Under the pieces are notes generated by a model. That model did no database searches. It saw only the letters and a program-made list of their open reading frames with translations, and was not told the origin of the DNA. Of a stretch of 64,000 nt of DNA, positions 1 through 8,803 are shown in pieces (position 1 is the first letter of the stretch; the number at the start of each line of letters is the position of its first letter). The stretch comes from Pseudomonas marginalis (GTDB lineage: Bacteria; Pseudomonadota; Gammaproteobacteria; Pseudomonadales; Pseudomonadaceae), in the NCBI RefSeq assembly GCF_008692035.1, contig NZ_VTFG01000001.1:1426001-1490000 (forward strand), in the 5' to 3' direction. Position numbers and translations under genes: made by a program.

Positions 1-41
1 CGCCTGAAAGCACTCCAAAAAAAATAACTCAGGAGAACACT

Positions 42-1049
42 GTGGACGCCAAAGCTATTGTCCAGCACCCGGCCGAACTCAAGCCGCCACCCCGCCCACG
101 TATTGTCAAACTGCTGCCCAGTAACATCGGCGGCCCGTTGATCGGGTTGGTGCTGCTGGTGCTGGTCTTCTCCTTCAGTTCCGAATTCTTCTTTTCGTTG
201 CGCAATGGCCTGAACATCCTCGATCAGGTCACGGTGCTGGGCATCCTGGCGATCGGCATGACAGCGGTGATCGTGATCGGCGGCATCGACCTGTCGGTCG
301 GCTCGGTGCTGGCCTTCTCGATGATGATGCTCGGCTGGCTGTATCAGGATCAGGCGGTGCCCCTGGGCTTTGCGATTCCGATCTCGATTGCCAGCGGCAT
401 GCTCGCCGGGCTGGTCTCCGGCGGGTTGATCACCTACGCCAAGCTGCCACCCTTTATTGCCACGCTGACCATGATGTCGGTGGCCCGTGGCCTGGCGAAT
501 ATCCTTACCGAAGGCCGGCAGATCGTCGGCTACCCGGACTGGTTCACCAGCCTGGCGACGGTGCGCCACTTTGGTTTCCTCTCGGCCACCGTGGGCCTGT
601 TCCTGGTGATGCTGGTGGTGGCCTGGGTGTTCCTGCGCTTTCGTGCCGGTGGCCGCAACCTCTACGCCATGGGCGGCAGCCCGGAAGTGGCGCGGTTGTC
701 GGGCATCAAGGTGCGGGCGATTACCCTGTGGGTGTACGCCATCAGCGGTGCGCTGGCCGGCATCGCCGCGGTGACCCTGGCCGCGCGCCTGGACTCTTCG
801 CAACCGAGTGCCGGGCTGAGCCTGGAGCTGGACGCCATCGCCGCCGTGGTGATTGGCGGCGCCAGCCTCAGTGGCGGCGTCGGCAGCATCGGCGGCACCC
901 TGGTGGGCGTACTGATCATTGGCGTATTGCGCAATGGCCTCAACCTGCTCGGCGTCTCGCCCTTTATTCAACAAGTGGTGATCGGCGTGGTCATCGCCCT
1001 CGCCGTCACCATCGACACCCTGCGACGCCGCTCCAGCACTGCCCGTTAA
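42..1049 (+). CDS. Ribose-type ABC transporter permease
   Basis: Inner-membrane permease of the RbsC/AraH family (335 aa), forming the channel for a monosaccharide or polyol with the two genes that follow. Hydrophobic segments run along its whole length after a cytoplasmic, proline-rich N-terminus of about 25 residues. The stretch GIDLSVGSVLAF near residue 85 and the GGASLSGGVGSIGGT segment near 270 are typical of the family. The chosen GTG start at 42 has AGGAG at 31-35. The binding protein follows after 50 nt, so the three transport genes read as one operon. The substrate cannot be read from the sequence. The downstream dehydrogenases and transaldolase suggest a pentose, pentitol or tetritol. 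The promoter lies left of the window. Confidence 0.93.
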   Translation: MDAKAIVQHPAELKPPPRPRIVKLLPSNIGGPLIGLVLLVLVFSFSSEFFFSLRNGLNILDQVTVLGILAIGMTAVIVIGGIDLSVGSVLAFSMMMLGWLYQDQAVPLGFAIPISIASGMLAGLVSGGLITYAKLPPFIATLTMMSVARGLANILTEGRQIVGYPDWFTSLATVRHFGFLSATVGLFLVMLVVAWVFLRFRAGGRNLYAMGGSPEVARLSGIKVRAITLWVYAISGALAGIAAVTLAARLDSSQPSAGLSLELDAIAAVVIGGASLSGGVGSIGGTLVGVLIIGVLRNGLNLLGVSPFIQQVVIGVVIALAVTIDTLRRRSSTAR

Positions 1050-1099
1050 ACCTGTTCGACAGTTGACACCCTCCAACAATAAAACCAGGAGTCACCGAC

Positions 1100-2032
1100 A
1101 TGTTCAGCCCCAAGAAATTGCTGTTGGCCACCGCTCTCGCCGCCGCCACCCTCACCGCTGCCGGCACCACCTGGGCCAAGGATTTGACCATCGGCCTGGC
1201 CGTGGCCAACCTGCAGGCCGACTTCTTCAACCAGATCAAGCAATCGGTGGAAGCCGAAGGCAAAGCCAAGGGGGTCAAGGTGATCACCGTGGACGCCCAG
1301 GGCAACTCCTCCACCCAGGTCAGCCAGATCGAAGACCTGATCACCCGCCAGATCGACGTGCTGATCTACATCCCGGCCGGCGCCACTGCTGCCGGTGTGC
1401 CGGTGAAAGCCGCCAAGGCTGCGGGCATCCCGGTGATCGCCGTGGACCGCAACGCCCCCGACGCACCGGGCGACACCTTTATCGCCAGCGACAGCGTGGC
1501 CGGCGCCAAGACCCTGGCCGAGTACGTGGGCAAGATCACCGACGGCAAGGGCCGCATCGCGATCCTGCAAGGCCAGATCGGTACCACCCCCGAGAATGAT
1601 CGCGCCAAGGGTTTTGAGGAGGGCCTGAAAGCCTTCCCGGACCTCAAGGTCGTCGCCCAGCAACCGGCCGAATGGGCCCAGGACAAAGGCTTCGCCGTGG
1701 CCCAGGACCTGCTCCAGCGTGACCCGAACATCACCGTGTTCTTCGGTCGTGCGGACGCCATGGCCTTGGGCGCTGCCCAGGCGGTGAAAGTCGGCAACCT
1801 CGATCACAAGGTGGTCGTGGTCGGTTTCGACGGTGACGTGGCCGGGCTCAAGGCCGTGCAAAGCGGTGTGCTGAACGCGACCATGACCCAGCAGACGCAG
1901 AAAATGGGGCGCCTGGCCGTGGCCTCGGCCATCGACCTCAAAGCCGGCAAGACCTTGCCCAAGGAGCAGTTGTTGCCCACCGTGCTGACCACTAAAGAAA
2001 ACGTCGCGCCGTTCCTGCAACAGCACCCGTAA
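1100..2032 (+). CDS. Periplasmic sugar-binding protein, RbsB type
   Basis: Periplasmic binding protein (310 aa) of the ribose/LacI-like fold (Peripla_BP_4), which delivers substrate to the adjacent permease. Residues 1-26 are a signal peptide ending in GTTWAKD. The mature protein starts with the usual beta strand (LTIGLAVANLQADFF), and the PAGATAAGVPVKAAKAAGIP region is the family hinge and ligand zone. Length is normal for RbsB-like proteins (about 290-320). A CAGGAG ribosome site precedes the ATG. It lies 50 nt after the permease and 15 nt before the ATPase start, consistent with one transcript. The ligand is unknown. A pentose or sugar alcohol is inferred from context only. Confidence 0.93.
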   Translation: MFSPKKLLLATALAAATLTAAGTTWAKDLTIGLAVANLQADFFNQIKQSVEAEGKAKGVKVITVDAQGNSSTQVSQIEDLITRQIDVLIYIPAGATAAGVPVKAAKAAGIPVIAVDRNAPDAPGDTFIASDSVAGAKTLAEYVGKITDGKGRIAILQGQIGTTPENDRAKGFEEGLKAFPDLKVVAQQPAEWAQDKGFAVAQDLLQRDPNITVFFGRADAMALGAAQAVKVGNLDHKVVVVGFDGDVAGLKAVQSGVLNATMTQQTQKMGRLAVASAIDLKAGKTLPKEQLLPTVLTTKENVAPFLQQHP

Positions 2033-2047
2033 GCCTTGGAGGTCGTC

Positions 2048-3559
2048 ATGCAAGCAGCAGCCGTTGACACCGCTCGATCCGACGCGGTGCTGTGCCTGCG
2101 CAATATCAGCAAGGCCTACGGGCCGGTGCAGGTGTTGTCGCAGGTCAACGTGGACATTCGCCCCGGCGAGGTATTGGCCCTGCTCGGTGAGAACGGCGCG
2201 GGCAAGTCGACCTTGTCGTCGATCATCGCCGGGCTGGTGCAACCGGAAGCCGGGGGCAGCATGACCTGGCTCGGCGCGCCCTACGCCCCCGCTTCACCGG
2301 GGGCTGCGCTGGGCGCCGGGATCGGCCTGATCCACCAGGAAATCCGCCTGCTGCCGCAACTGTCGATCGCCGAGAACATCTTCGTCGGCCGCCTGCCCAT
2401 GCGCCGTGGGCGGGTGGATCGCGAGTACATGGAGGCCCAGGCGCAGATCCAACTCGAACGCCTGGGCCTCAAGGTGCCGGCCTCGCGCAAGGTCGAAGGC
2501 CTGAGCGTGGCGGCCCAGCAACTGGTGGAAATCGCCAAGGCGCTGACGCTGAAGGCCAGCCTGTTGATCCTCGATGAACCCACCGCCGCATTGGGTGGCG
2601 AGGAAACCGAGCTGCTGTTCAAGCAGGTGGAACGGCTGAAGGCCGAGGGTGTGTCGTTTATCTATATCAGCCACCGCCTGGAAGAAATCGCACGCATCGC
2701 CGACCGCGTGCTGGTGCTGCGCGACGGTCGCCAGATCGCCCTGCATGCCACGGCCCAGGTGCCGGTCCGGGAGTTGGTGGAGCAGATGGTCGGGCGCAGC
2801 CTGGAGCGGATCTTCCCTGCGTTGCAGGCACCCCAGGAGCAGGTGATGTTGCAGGTCAAGGATTTGACCTGCCGTGAGTTTGCCTTGCACGGCATCGACT
2901 TCAGCGTGCGTGCCGGCGAGGTATTCGGCATTGCCGGGGTGGTCGGCGCCGGGCGAACCGAACTGGTGCGCACCATTGCCGGAGCGGCCCAGGATATTCG
3001 GGGCCATATGGTGCTGGATGGCGAGGTCCGCCAGTTGCGCTCGCCCTTCGAGGCGATCCAGGCCGGCGTGGTGCTGGTGCCGGAAGACCGCAAGCAGCAA
3101 GGCGTGGTGGTGGAGCATCGCATCGAAGACAACCTGATTTATGGCAACACCGACCTGCTGGATAAACGCGGTTGGGTGTTCCCTGCCCCGCTGCGCGAAT
3201 TCGCGCGCACGGCGGTGGCGCGACTGGGGGTGAAAGGTGCGCCGCAGTCGCGGATTTCCAGCCTGTCCGGCGGTAACCAGCAGAAAGTGATCATCGCCAA
3301 GTGGCTGGCGCGTAACCCCAAGGTGTTCATCCTCGATGAGCCCACACGCGGCATCGACGTGGGCGCGCGGGCGGCGATTTATGAAGTGATCGCGGACCTG
3401 GCGGCCAAGGGCATGGCAGTGATTGTGGTCAGTTCCGACCTGGATGAAGTGCTGGGCTTGTCCCACCGGGTGATGGTGATGAGCCGGGGACGGCAGATGG
3501 GGATTCTGCAGCGCGGTGAGGCCACGCCGGTGGCGGTGATGGAAATGGCCACCGCCTAG
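2048..3559 (+). CDS. Sugar ABC transporter ATPase with two nucleotide-binding domains, RbsA type
   Basis: Cytoplasmic ATPase of the RbsA/XylG/AraG family (503 aa) with two tandem ABC domains. The first has the Walker A motif GENGAGKS (about residues 45-52) and Walker B LLILDEPTAAL. The second has a divergent P-loop (GVVGAGRTE), SGGNQQK and FILDEPTRGIDVG, which is normal for this family. I chose ATG 2048, preceded by TGGAGG at 2037-2042; a TTG at 2036 would sit on that site. The last 20 codons (GILQRGEATPVAVMEMATA plus stop) occur twice more downstream as degraded copies. They are part of a tandem triplication running into the next gene. Confidence 0.95.
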   Translation: MQAAAVDTARSDAVLCLRNISKAYGPVQVLSQVNVDIRPGEVLALLGENGAGKSTLSSIIAGLVQPEAGGSMTWLGAPYAPASPGAALGAGIGLIHQEIRLLPQLSIAENIFVGRLPMRRGRVDREYMEAQAQIQLERLGLKVPASRKVEGLSVAAQQLVEIAKALTLKASLLILDEPTAALGGEETELLFKQVERLKAEGVSFIYISHRLEEIARIADRVLVLRDGRQIALHATAQVPVRELVEQMVGRSLERIFPALQAPQEQVMLQVKDLTCREFALHGIDFSVRAGEVFGIAGVVGAGRTELVRTIAGAAQDIRGHMVLDGEVRQLRSPFEAIQAGVVLVPEDRKQQGVVVEHRIEDNLIYGNTDLLDKRGWVFPAPLREFARTAVARLGVKGAPQSRISSLSGGNQQKVIIAKWLARNPKVFILDEPTRGIDVGARAAIYEVIADLAAKGMAVIVVSSDLDEVLGLSHRVMVMSRGRQMGILQRGEATPVAVMEMATA

Positions 3560-3591
3560 GAACCCGGTCCTCACAGACAATGGAGATCAAA

Positions 3592-3680
3592 TGTGGGAGG
3601 GGGCTTGCCCACGATGCGGGAGTGTCAGCAGATGCATCTGTAACTGAACCACTGCTATCGAGGGCAAGCCCCCTCCCACA
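3592..3680. repeat. REPIN palindrome, first copy
   Basis: A perfect 19-nt inverted repeat: TGTGGGAGGGGGCTTGCCC at 3592-3610 and its reverse complement at 3662-3680, with a 51-nt spacer. This matches the abundant REP/REPIN family of the P. fluorescens group, mobilised in trans by RAYT transposases. No RAYT gene is visible here. It is the first of three copies within a tandemly amplified intergenic segment and could also fold as an mRNA-stabilising or attenuating hairpin between the ATPase and SDR genes. Confidence 0.9.
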
Positions 3681-3705
3681 GGGGATCTACTGTGATTTCA
3701 AGATT

Positions 3706-3792
3706 GGAGTTATCCAGGCAACTTGTTAGACGGGGATTCTGGATCGCGGCGAGGCCATCCCGGTTTCGATGATGGAAATGGCTACCGCATAA
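3706..3792 (+). repeat. Degraded junction copy 1: SDR gene head fused to ATPase gene tail
   Basis: Positions 3706-3731 align with the ribosome site and first codons of the SDR gene (real copy from 4154), but its ATG has become AGG at 3716. Directly after it, 3733-3792 encodes GILDRGEAIPVSMMEMATA plus a stop, a degraded copy of the last 20 codons of the ATPase gene (real copy 3500-3559). This is the junction expected from a head-to-tail duplication of the interval between the two genes. It is not a gene: there is no start codon, and a stop lies just upstream in frame. Confidence 0.85.
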
Positions 3793-3815
3793 CCAAAGAC
3801 CTACACAGATCCAAC

Positions 3816-3904
3816 TGTGGGAGGGGGCTTGCCCCCGATGAGGGAGTGTCAGCAGATGCATCTGTCACTGAACCACTGCTATCGGGAGCAAGCCCCCTCC
3901 CACA
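3816..3904. repeat. REPIN palindrome, second copy
   Basis: Same palindrome as at 3592, with left arm 3816-3834 and right arm 3886-3904. The right arm carries a single G-to-A change (GAGCAAGCC for GGGCAAGCC) that the third copy shares. The flanks also match the third copy closely over a period of 224 nt, so this copy and the third are closer to each other than to the first. Confidence 0.9.
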
Positions 3905-3929
3905 GGGGATCTACTGTGACTTCAAGATT

Positions 3930-4016
3930 GGAGTTATCCAGGCAACTTGTTAGACGGGGATTCTGGATCGCGGCGAGGCCGTCCCGGTTTCGGTGATGGA
4001 AATGGTCACCGCATAG
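3930..4016 (+). repeat. Degraded junction copy 2: SDR gene head fused to ATPase gene tail
   Basis: Second fossil junction, 224 nt after the first. Positions 3930-3955 match the SDR ribosome site and first codons, with the same ATG-to-AGG change (3940). Positions 3957-4016 encode GILDRGEAVPVSVMEMVTA plus stop, matching the ATPase C-terminus. The shared start-codon lesion suggests that one degraded unit was duplicated again. Confidence 0.85.
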
Positions 4017-4039
4017 CCAAATACCTACACAGATCCAAC

Positions 4040-4128
4040 TGTGGGAGGGGGCTTGCCCCCGATGAGGGAGTGCCAGCAGATGCATCTGTCACTGAACCAC
4101 TGCTATCGGGAGCAAGCCCCCTCCCACA
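4040..4128. repeat. REPIN palindrome, third copy
   Basis: Third copy of the palindrome, with arms at 4040-4058 and 4110-4128. It lies 35 nt before the functional start codon of the SDR gene, so it is the copy that sits in the native leader of that gene. Confidence 0.9.
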
Positions 4129-4163
4129 GGGGTTCACTGTAATTTCAAATAACGGAGTTAGTC

Positions 4164-4928
4164 ATGCAGCTTTTTAGTCTTCAAGGCCAAGTGGCCTTTG
4201 TTACCGGCGCCGGCAGCGGCATTGGCCAGGCTATCGCCGTCGGGCTCGCTGAAGCCGGTGCCGATGTAGCCTGCTTTGATCTTCCGGGCAGCCCCGGCAT
4301 CGCCAGCACCGTAGAACGCATCCAGGCCCTGGGCCGGCGCGCCCTGGCCTTGAGCGGCACCGTCACCGAGCGGGCCGCCCTGGATGCAGCGGTCGCGCGC
4401 ACCGAGCACGAACTCGGCCCACTCAGCGTGGCCGTCAACTGCGCCGGCATTGCCAATGCCCAGGCCGCCGAAGACCTGGAGCTGCAACGCTGGCAAACCA
4501 CCCTGGACATCAACCTCACCGGCATTTTCCTCAGTTGCCAGGCCCAGGCCGCGGTGATGTTGCCGCGTGGCAAAGGCGCCATCGTCAATATCGCCTCCAT
4601 GTCCGGCAGCATCGTCAACCGCGGCCTGTTGCAGGCGCACTACAACACCTCCAAGGCCGGGGTGATCCACCTGAGCAAAAGCCTGGCGATGGAATGGGCC
4701 GACAAAGGCCTTCGGGTCAACTGCATCAGCCCCGGCTACACCGCCACGCCGATGAACTCACGCCCGGAAGTCGCCGACCAGGTGAAGATCTTTGAACAGA
4801 CCACGCCCATGGGCCGCATGGCCAGCGTGGACGAAATGGTCGGCCCGGCGATTTTCCTGGTCAGCCAGGCCTCGTCTTTCTGCACCGGTGTCGACCTGCT
4901 GGTCGATGGTGGTTTTGTCTGCTGGTAA
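4164..4928 (+). CDS. SDR family polyol/sugar dehydrogenase 1
   Basis: Classical short-chain dehydrogenase (254 aa), probably oxidising a sugar alcohol with NAD(P). The cofactor motif TGAGSGIG is near residues 15-22. The NNAG motif appears as NCAG, and the catalytic Ser (IASMSGS) is followed by the YxxxK pair in HYNTSKAG near residue 160. The C-terminal TGVDLLVDGGFVCW is typical of arabinitol- or threitol-type SDRs. GGAG at 4154 precedes the ATG. The gene follows the transporter and is 11 nt from a second SDR gene, so a two-step oxidation or use of two related polyols is plausible. Substrate assignment is inference. Confidence 0.88.
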   Translation: MQLFSLQGQVAFVTGAGSGIGQAIAVGLAEAGADVACFDLPGSPGIASTVERIQALGRRALALSGTVTERAALDAAVARTEHELGPLSVAVNCAGIANAQAAEDLELQRWQTTLDINLTGIFLSCQAQAAVMLPRGKGAIVNIASMSGSIVNRGLLQAHYNTSKAGVIHLSKSLAMEWADKGLRVNCISPGYTATPMNSRPEVADQVKIFEQTTPMGRMASVDEMVGPAIFLVSQASSFCTGVDLLVDGGFVCW

Positions 4929-4939
4929 GGAGTTTTGTC

Positions 4940-5740
4940 ATGTCGCAACGTTTCAGCGGTAAAACCATCGTGATCACCGGCGCCTGCCGTGGCATCGGTG
5001 CCGGCATTGCCGAGCGCTTCGCCCAGGAAGGTGCCAACCTGGTGCTGGCCTCCAACGACCTGGAGCGCGTGACATTCACCGCCGACCAACTGGCCCGGGA
5101 ATACAAGGTCGACACCCTGGCCCTGGGCATCGACGTGACCCGCGAAGAAGACATCGAAACCCTCTACCGCGAGGGTCACGCACGCTTCGGCAGCATCGAC
5201 GTGTCGGTGCAGAACGCCGGCATCATCACCATCGACCACTACGACAAGATGCCCCGCGCCGACTTCGACAAGGTGCTGCAGGTCAACACCACCGGCGTGT
5301 GGCTGGGTTGCCGGGAAGCGGCCAAATACATGGTCAAGCAAGGCAGCGGGCGCTTGATCAACACCTCGTCCGGCCAGGGCCGCCAGGGGTTTATCTACAC
5401 CCCGCACTACGCCGCGAGCAAAATGGGCGTGATCGGCATTACCCAGAGCCTGGCGCTGGAACTGGCGCGGCATAACATCACGGTCAACGCGTTCTGCCCC
5501 GGCATCATCGAAAGCGAGATGTGGGACTACAACGACCGCGTGTGGGGCGAGATCCTCAGCACCGACGAAAAACGCTACGGCAAGGGTGAACTGATGGCCG
5601 AATGGGTCAGGAACATCCCCCTGCGCCGGGCCGGAAAACCCTCGGATGTCGCCGGCCTGGTGGCGTTCCTGGCCTCGGATGACGCGGCCTACCTGACCGG
5701 CCAGGCGATCAATATCGACGGCGGCCTGATCATGTCGTAA
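4940..5740 (+). CDS. SDR family polyol dehydrogenase 2 (sorbitol/galactitol dehydrogenase-like)
   Basis: Second short-chain dehydrogenase (266 aa). It shows the cofactor motif TGACRGIG (about residues 13-20), QNAG in place of NNAG, catalytic Ser in NTSSGQG and YAASK near residue 155. The segment with IIESEMWDYNDRVW and the closing INIDGGLIMS recall SmoS-type sorbitol or galactitol 2-dehydrogenases. It follows SDR 1 by 11 nt with AAGGAG upstream, so it is co-transcribed and probably translationally linked. The two SDRs are clearly different paralogues rather than a recent duplication. Exact substrate unknown. Confidence 0.88.
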   Translation: MSQRFSGKTIVITGACRGIGAGIAERFAQEGANLVLASNDLERVTFTADQLAREYKVDTLALGIDVTREEDIETLYREGHARFGSIDVSVQNAGIITIDHYDKMPRADFDKVLQVNTTGVWLGCREAAKYMVKQGSGRLINTSSGQGRQGFIYTPHYAASKMGVIGITQSLALELARHNITVNAFCPGIIESEMWDYNDRVWGEILSTDEKRYGKGELMAEWVRNIPLRRAGKPSDVAGLVAFLASDDAAYLTGQAINIDGGLIMS

Positions 5741-5785
5741 GGGTTTGGTATCCTCACCCGCATTGATGTCATCACTGAGGCCTTC

Positions 5786-6739
5786 ATGAGCCAGATCGAA
5801 GAACAGCGCCTGATCACCAAGATCGCGAGCCTCTATTACGAAGACGGGCTCAAGCAGTCCGAGATTTCCGCACAGCTGGACCTGTCCCAATCCTTTATCA
5901 GCCGCGCCCTGCGCCGGGCGCTGCAGGAAGGCGTGGTGAAGATCAGCGTGATGCGCCTGCAAGGCCTGCACCTGGAGCTGGAAAACCAATTGCAACGCCG
6001 CTACGACGTGCGCCAGGTGATCGTGGTGGAAGCCACCGAGCCCGGCAACGATGAAAGCATCAAGCAAGCCATCGGCTCGGCGGCTGCCCACTACTTGGAG
6101 ACCAGCCTGTCGCCCCAGGACCATATCGGCATTTCGTCGTGGAGCAGCACCATTCGCGCCATGGTCGGCCACCTGCATGCCCAGCCGGGCAAACAAGGCG
6201 CCCAGGAAGTGGTACAACTGTTGGGCGGTGTCGGCAACAAAGGCGCGTTTGAAGCTACCTTGCTCACCCAACGCCTGGCCACCCTGCTCAACTGCCCGGC
6301 GTTCCTGCTGCCGTCGCAAAGCATCGAGCAATCGGTGGAGAGCAAGCAGCGCATCGTGCAGATGGAAGAGGTCAAGGAAGTGCTGCAACGCTTTGACAGC
6401 ATCACCCTGGCGATCGTCGGCATCGGCGACCTCGAACCCTCGCAGTTGCTGCGCAACAGTGGCAACTACTACACCGAGGACATGCTGCGCCTGCTGGCCG
6501 AGCGCGGTGCCGTCGGCGATATCTGCCTGCGTTACTTCGATGCCCAGGGCAAGCCGGTGCTGGAGGAAGATGAAGAATTCGTGGTCTCGGTGGCGCTGCC
6601 CAAGTTGCGCAGTATCCACCGCGTGCTCGGCCTGGCCGGCGGGCTGAACAAGGTCCAGGCCATTCGTGGCGCGCTCAAGGGCGGCTACCTGGACATCCTG
6701 ATCACCGACCTGGACACCGCACAGGCCCTCAACCAATAA
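5786..6739 (+). CDS. SorC/DeoR-family sugar-binding transcriptional regulator
   Basis: DNA-binding regulator of the SorC family (317 aa). Residues 10-55 form a sigma-like helix-turn-helix ([20 protein letters not shown] then [19 protein letters not shown]). The rest is the sugar-phosphate effector domain (Sugar-bind), related in fold to phosphosugar isomerases. CTGAGG at 5775-5780 precedes the ATG. Its place inside the catabolic operon suggests autoregulated local control of the transporter, the two SDRs and transaldolase, with a phosphorylated sugar as the likely effector. Operator sites were not identified. Confidence 0.9.
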   Translation: MSQIEEQRLITKIASLYYEDGLKQSEISAQLDLSQSFISRALRRALQEGVVKISVMRLQGLHLELENQLQRRYDVRQVIVVEATEPGNDESIKQAIGSAAAHYLETSLSPQDHIGISSWSSTIRAMVGHLHAQPGKQGAQEVVQLLGGVGNKGAFEATLLTQRLATLLNCPAFLLPSQSIEQSVESKQRIVQMEEVKEVLQRFDSITLAIVGIGDLEPSQLLRNSGNYYTEDMLRLLAERGAVGDICLRYFDAQGKPVLEEDEEFVVSVALPKLRSIHRVLGLAGGLNKVQAIRGALKGGYLDILITDLDTAQALNQ

Positions 6740-6761
6740 CCTTTTTTGGAGATTGCCGCTC

Positions 6762-7685
6762 ATGACGTCCAAGCTCGAACAACTCAAGCAATTCACCACC
6801 GTGGTCTGCGACACCGGCGACCTGGAAGCCATCAGCCGCCTGCGCCCGGTGGACGCCACCACCAACCCGTCGCTGCTGCTCAAGGCCGCCGCGATCCCGG
6901 AATACGCCGAGCTGCTGCGCAATGCCGTCAACCTGGCCAAGGGCGACGTCGGCCTGGCCTGCGACCACTTCGCGGTGTCAGTGGGGGCCGGCATTTTGAA
7001 GGTCATTCCCGGGCGTATTTCCACCGAAGTCGACGCGCGCCTGTCCTTCGATGAAGACGCGCTGTGGGCAAAGGCCAACCAGTTGATCGCCCTGTACGAC
7101 CAGGCCGGTATCAGCCGCGACCGCGTGCTGATCAAGCTCGCCTCCACCTGGGAAGGCATCCGCACGGCCGAACGCCTGGAAAAAGCCGGCATCCAGACCA
7201 ACCTCACCCTGCTGTTCTCGTTCGCCCAGGCCCAGGCCTGCGCCGATGCCGGGGTGTTCCTGATCTCACCGTTCGTGGGCCGCATCTATGACTGGTACCG
7301 CAAGAACACCGGCCTGGACTACACCGGCGCTGATGACCCGGGCGTGCAATCGGTGACGCGCATCTACAACTACTACAAGGCCAACCAGATCAACACCGTG
7401 GTGATGGGCGCAAGCTTCCGCACCCTCAGCCAGATCGAACAGCTGGCGGGGTGCGATCGCCTGACCATCAGCCCGGAGCTGCTGCAGAAGCTCGACGAAG
7501 ACCAGGGCACGCTGGCACGCAAATTGGTACCGGTGACCGAAGGCGAAGCGCGCCAGCCAATGAACGAAGCGCAGTTCCGCTGGGCCTCGAATGAAGATGC
7601 GATGGCGACTGAGAAACTCGCGGAAGGGATTCGACAGTTTGCGCGGGATCAGGAAAAACTCGAGGCGGTGTTGTCGGCGCTATGA
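6762..7685 (+). CDS. tal: Transaldolase, class I
   Basis: Transaldolase (307 aa) of the non-oxidative pentose phosphate pathway, moving a dihydroxyacetone unit from sedoheptulose 7-phosphate to glyceraldehyde 3-phosphate. The Schiff-base lysine is Lys125 in [12 protein letters not shown], matching Lys132 of E. coli TalB. The N-terminal [14 protein letters not shown] and the phosphate-binding [12 protein letters not shown] are typical. ATG 6762 with TTGGAGA at 6746-6752 is preferred over a TTG at 6753. Its presence in this locus fits a substrate that enters central metabolism as a pentose phosphate. Its stop overlaps the next start by 4 nt. Confidence 0.95.
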   Translation: MTSKLEQLKQFTTVVCDTGDLEAISRLRPVDATTNPSLLLKAAAIPEYAELLRNAVNLAKGDVGLACDHFAVSVGAGILKVIPGRISTEVDARLSFDEDALWAKANQLIALYDQAGISRDRVLIKLASTWEGIRTAERLEKAGIQTNLTLLFSFAQAQACADAGVFLISPFVGRIYDWYRKNTGLDYTGADDPGVQSVTRIYNYYKANQINTVVMGASFRTLSQIEQLAGCDRLTISPELLQKLDEDQGTLARKLVPVTEGEARQPMNEAQFRWASNEDAMATEKLAEGIRQFARDQEKLEAVLSAL

Positions 7686-8677
7686 CCCCCGTCCAGCCGC
7701 TCGGCCAGTCGCGCACCTTGGTGTTCCTGGCCTACCCGCAAATGGGCCTGCTCGACCTGACCGGTGCCCAGACCGTGTTCTGGGCTGCCACCAAGGCCAT
7801 GGTCGAGCGTGGCCTGCCGGGCTATGTGGTGCACACCGCCAGCCTGGCGGGCGGCTTGATGCCAACGGCCGAAGGATTGAGCGTCGACACCCTGCCATTG
7901 GCGCAATTTGACCCCGCCGCCCTGGACACCTTGATCGTACCCGGCGCCCCCGCCATTCAACAGGCGCTGGCCGCCAACACCGACCTGGTGGACTGGCTGC
8001 GTCACGCCTCCACTCGGGCCCGGCGCACGGCCTCGGTGTGCAGCGGCACCTTCCTGCTGGCCCAGGCCGGCTTGCTCCAGGGCCGGCGTGCTGCCACGCA
8101 CTGGGCGATGTGCGACATGCTCAAGCGCGGGTTCCCCAGCATCGATGTGGACATGGACGCGATCTTTGTCCAGCAAGGCAATGTGTGGACGTCGGCAGGC
8201 GTGAGTGCCGGCATCGACCTTGCACTGGCGTTGGTAGAGGCCGATTGCGGGCGTCACGTCGCCCTGCAAGTGGCGCGGGAACTGGTGGTGTTTCTCAAAA
8301 GGCCCGGCGGCCAGGCCCAGTTCAGCCAACTGCTGCAAGCCCAGACCGACGACACTGCCGGTTTCGATGCCTTGCACCTGTGGATCGCCGACAACCTCAG
8401 CGACCGCGAGCTTACGGTGGAGCGCCTGGCGGAACAAAGCCGCATGAGCCCGCGCAACTTCGCCCGGGTCTACAAGCAAAAAACCGGGCGCACCCCGGCC
8501 AAGGCCATCGAGTTGTTTCGCGTGGAGGCGGCGCGGCGCCTGCTGGAAGACTCCCAGCGCAACATCGACCAGGTGGCGCACCTGTGTGGCTTTGGCGATG
8601 AAGAACGCATGCGCTACACCTTCCATCGCCACCTTGCGATTTCCCCTCGCGACTACCGCGCGCGCTTTTCCCGCTGA
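7682..8677 (+). CDS. GlxA-family regulator (DJ-1/PfpI domain plus AraC helix-turn-helix)
   Basis: Transcriptional activator (331 aa) with an N-terminal DJ-1/PfpI-like domain (about residues 12-190; nucleophile-elbow region [13 protein letters not shown]) and a C-terminal AraC domain (about 225-328; [20 protein letters not shown] and [20 protein letters not shown]). In this family the amidase-like domain senses nitrogenous or amine metabolites rather than acting as an enzyme. The ATG overlaps the transaldolase stop as ATGA, so translation is coupled. A second regulator besides SorC in one operon is notable. Its target may be this operon or an unlinked gene. Confidence 0.88.
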   Translation: MTPVQPLGQSRTLVFLAYPQMGLLDLTGAQTVFWAATKAMVERGLPGYVVHTASLAGGLMPTAEGLSVDTLPLAQFDPAALDTLIVPGAPAIQQALAANTDLVDWLRHASTRARRTASVCSGTFLLAQAGLLQGRRAATHWAMCDMLKRGFPSIDVDMDAIFVQQGNVWTSAGVSAGIDLALALVEADCGRHVALQVARELVVFLKRPGGQAQFSQLLQAQTDDTAGFDALHLWIADNLSDRELTVERLAEQSRMSPRNFARVYKQKTGRTPAKAIELFRVEAARRLLEDSQRNIDQVAHLCGFGDEERMRYTFHRHLAISPRDYRARFSR

Positions 8678-8803
8678 CGGCAGGCCGCTTGGCAGTTATT
8701 CAGGGTTTTCTGTCCTACCCGCCAAACCGCGGCGCTCTTAGAGTAGGCCGGTAACGCATTGCGCCTTGAGCAATCGTATCGACCTGGTCCCTGGAGCATC
8801 CCC

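Noticed and set aside
3592..4128. Possible CRISPR-like array because of regularly spaced palindromes.
   Set aside because: The spacers are themselves near-identical, the period is 224-233 bp and the repeats are REPINs within a tandem duplication; no cas genes are present.
3723..4177. Two nearly identical 76-codon plus-strand frames in the triplicated region.
   Set aside because: They are translations of the repeat unit out of frame with the true fossil of the ATPase tail, and they have no ribosome site.
4736..7285. 849-codon minus-strand frame across the SDR, SorC and transaldolase genes.
   Set aside because: It is antisense to three clearly recognisable genes and exists only because of high GC at third codon positions.
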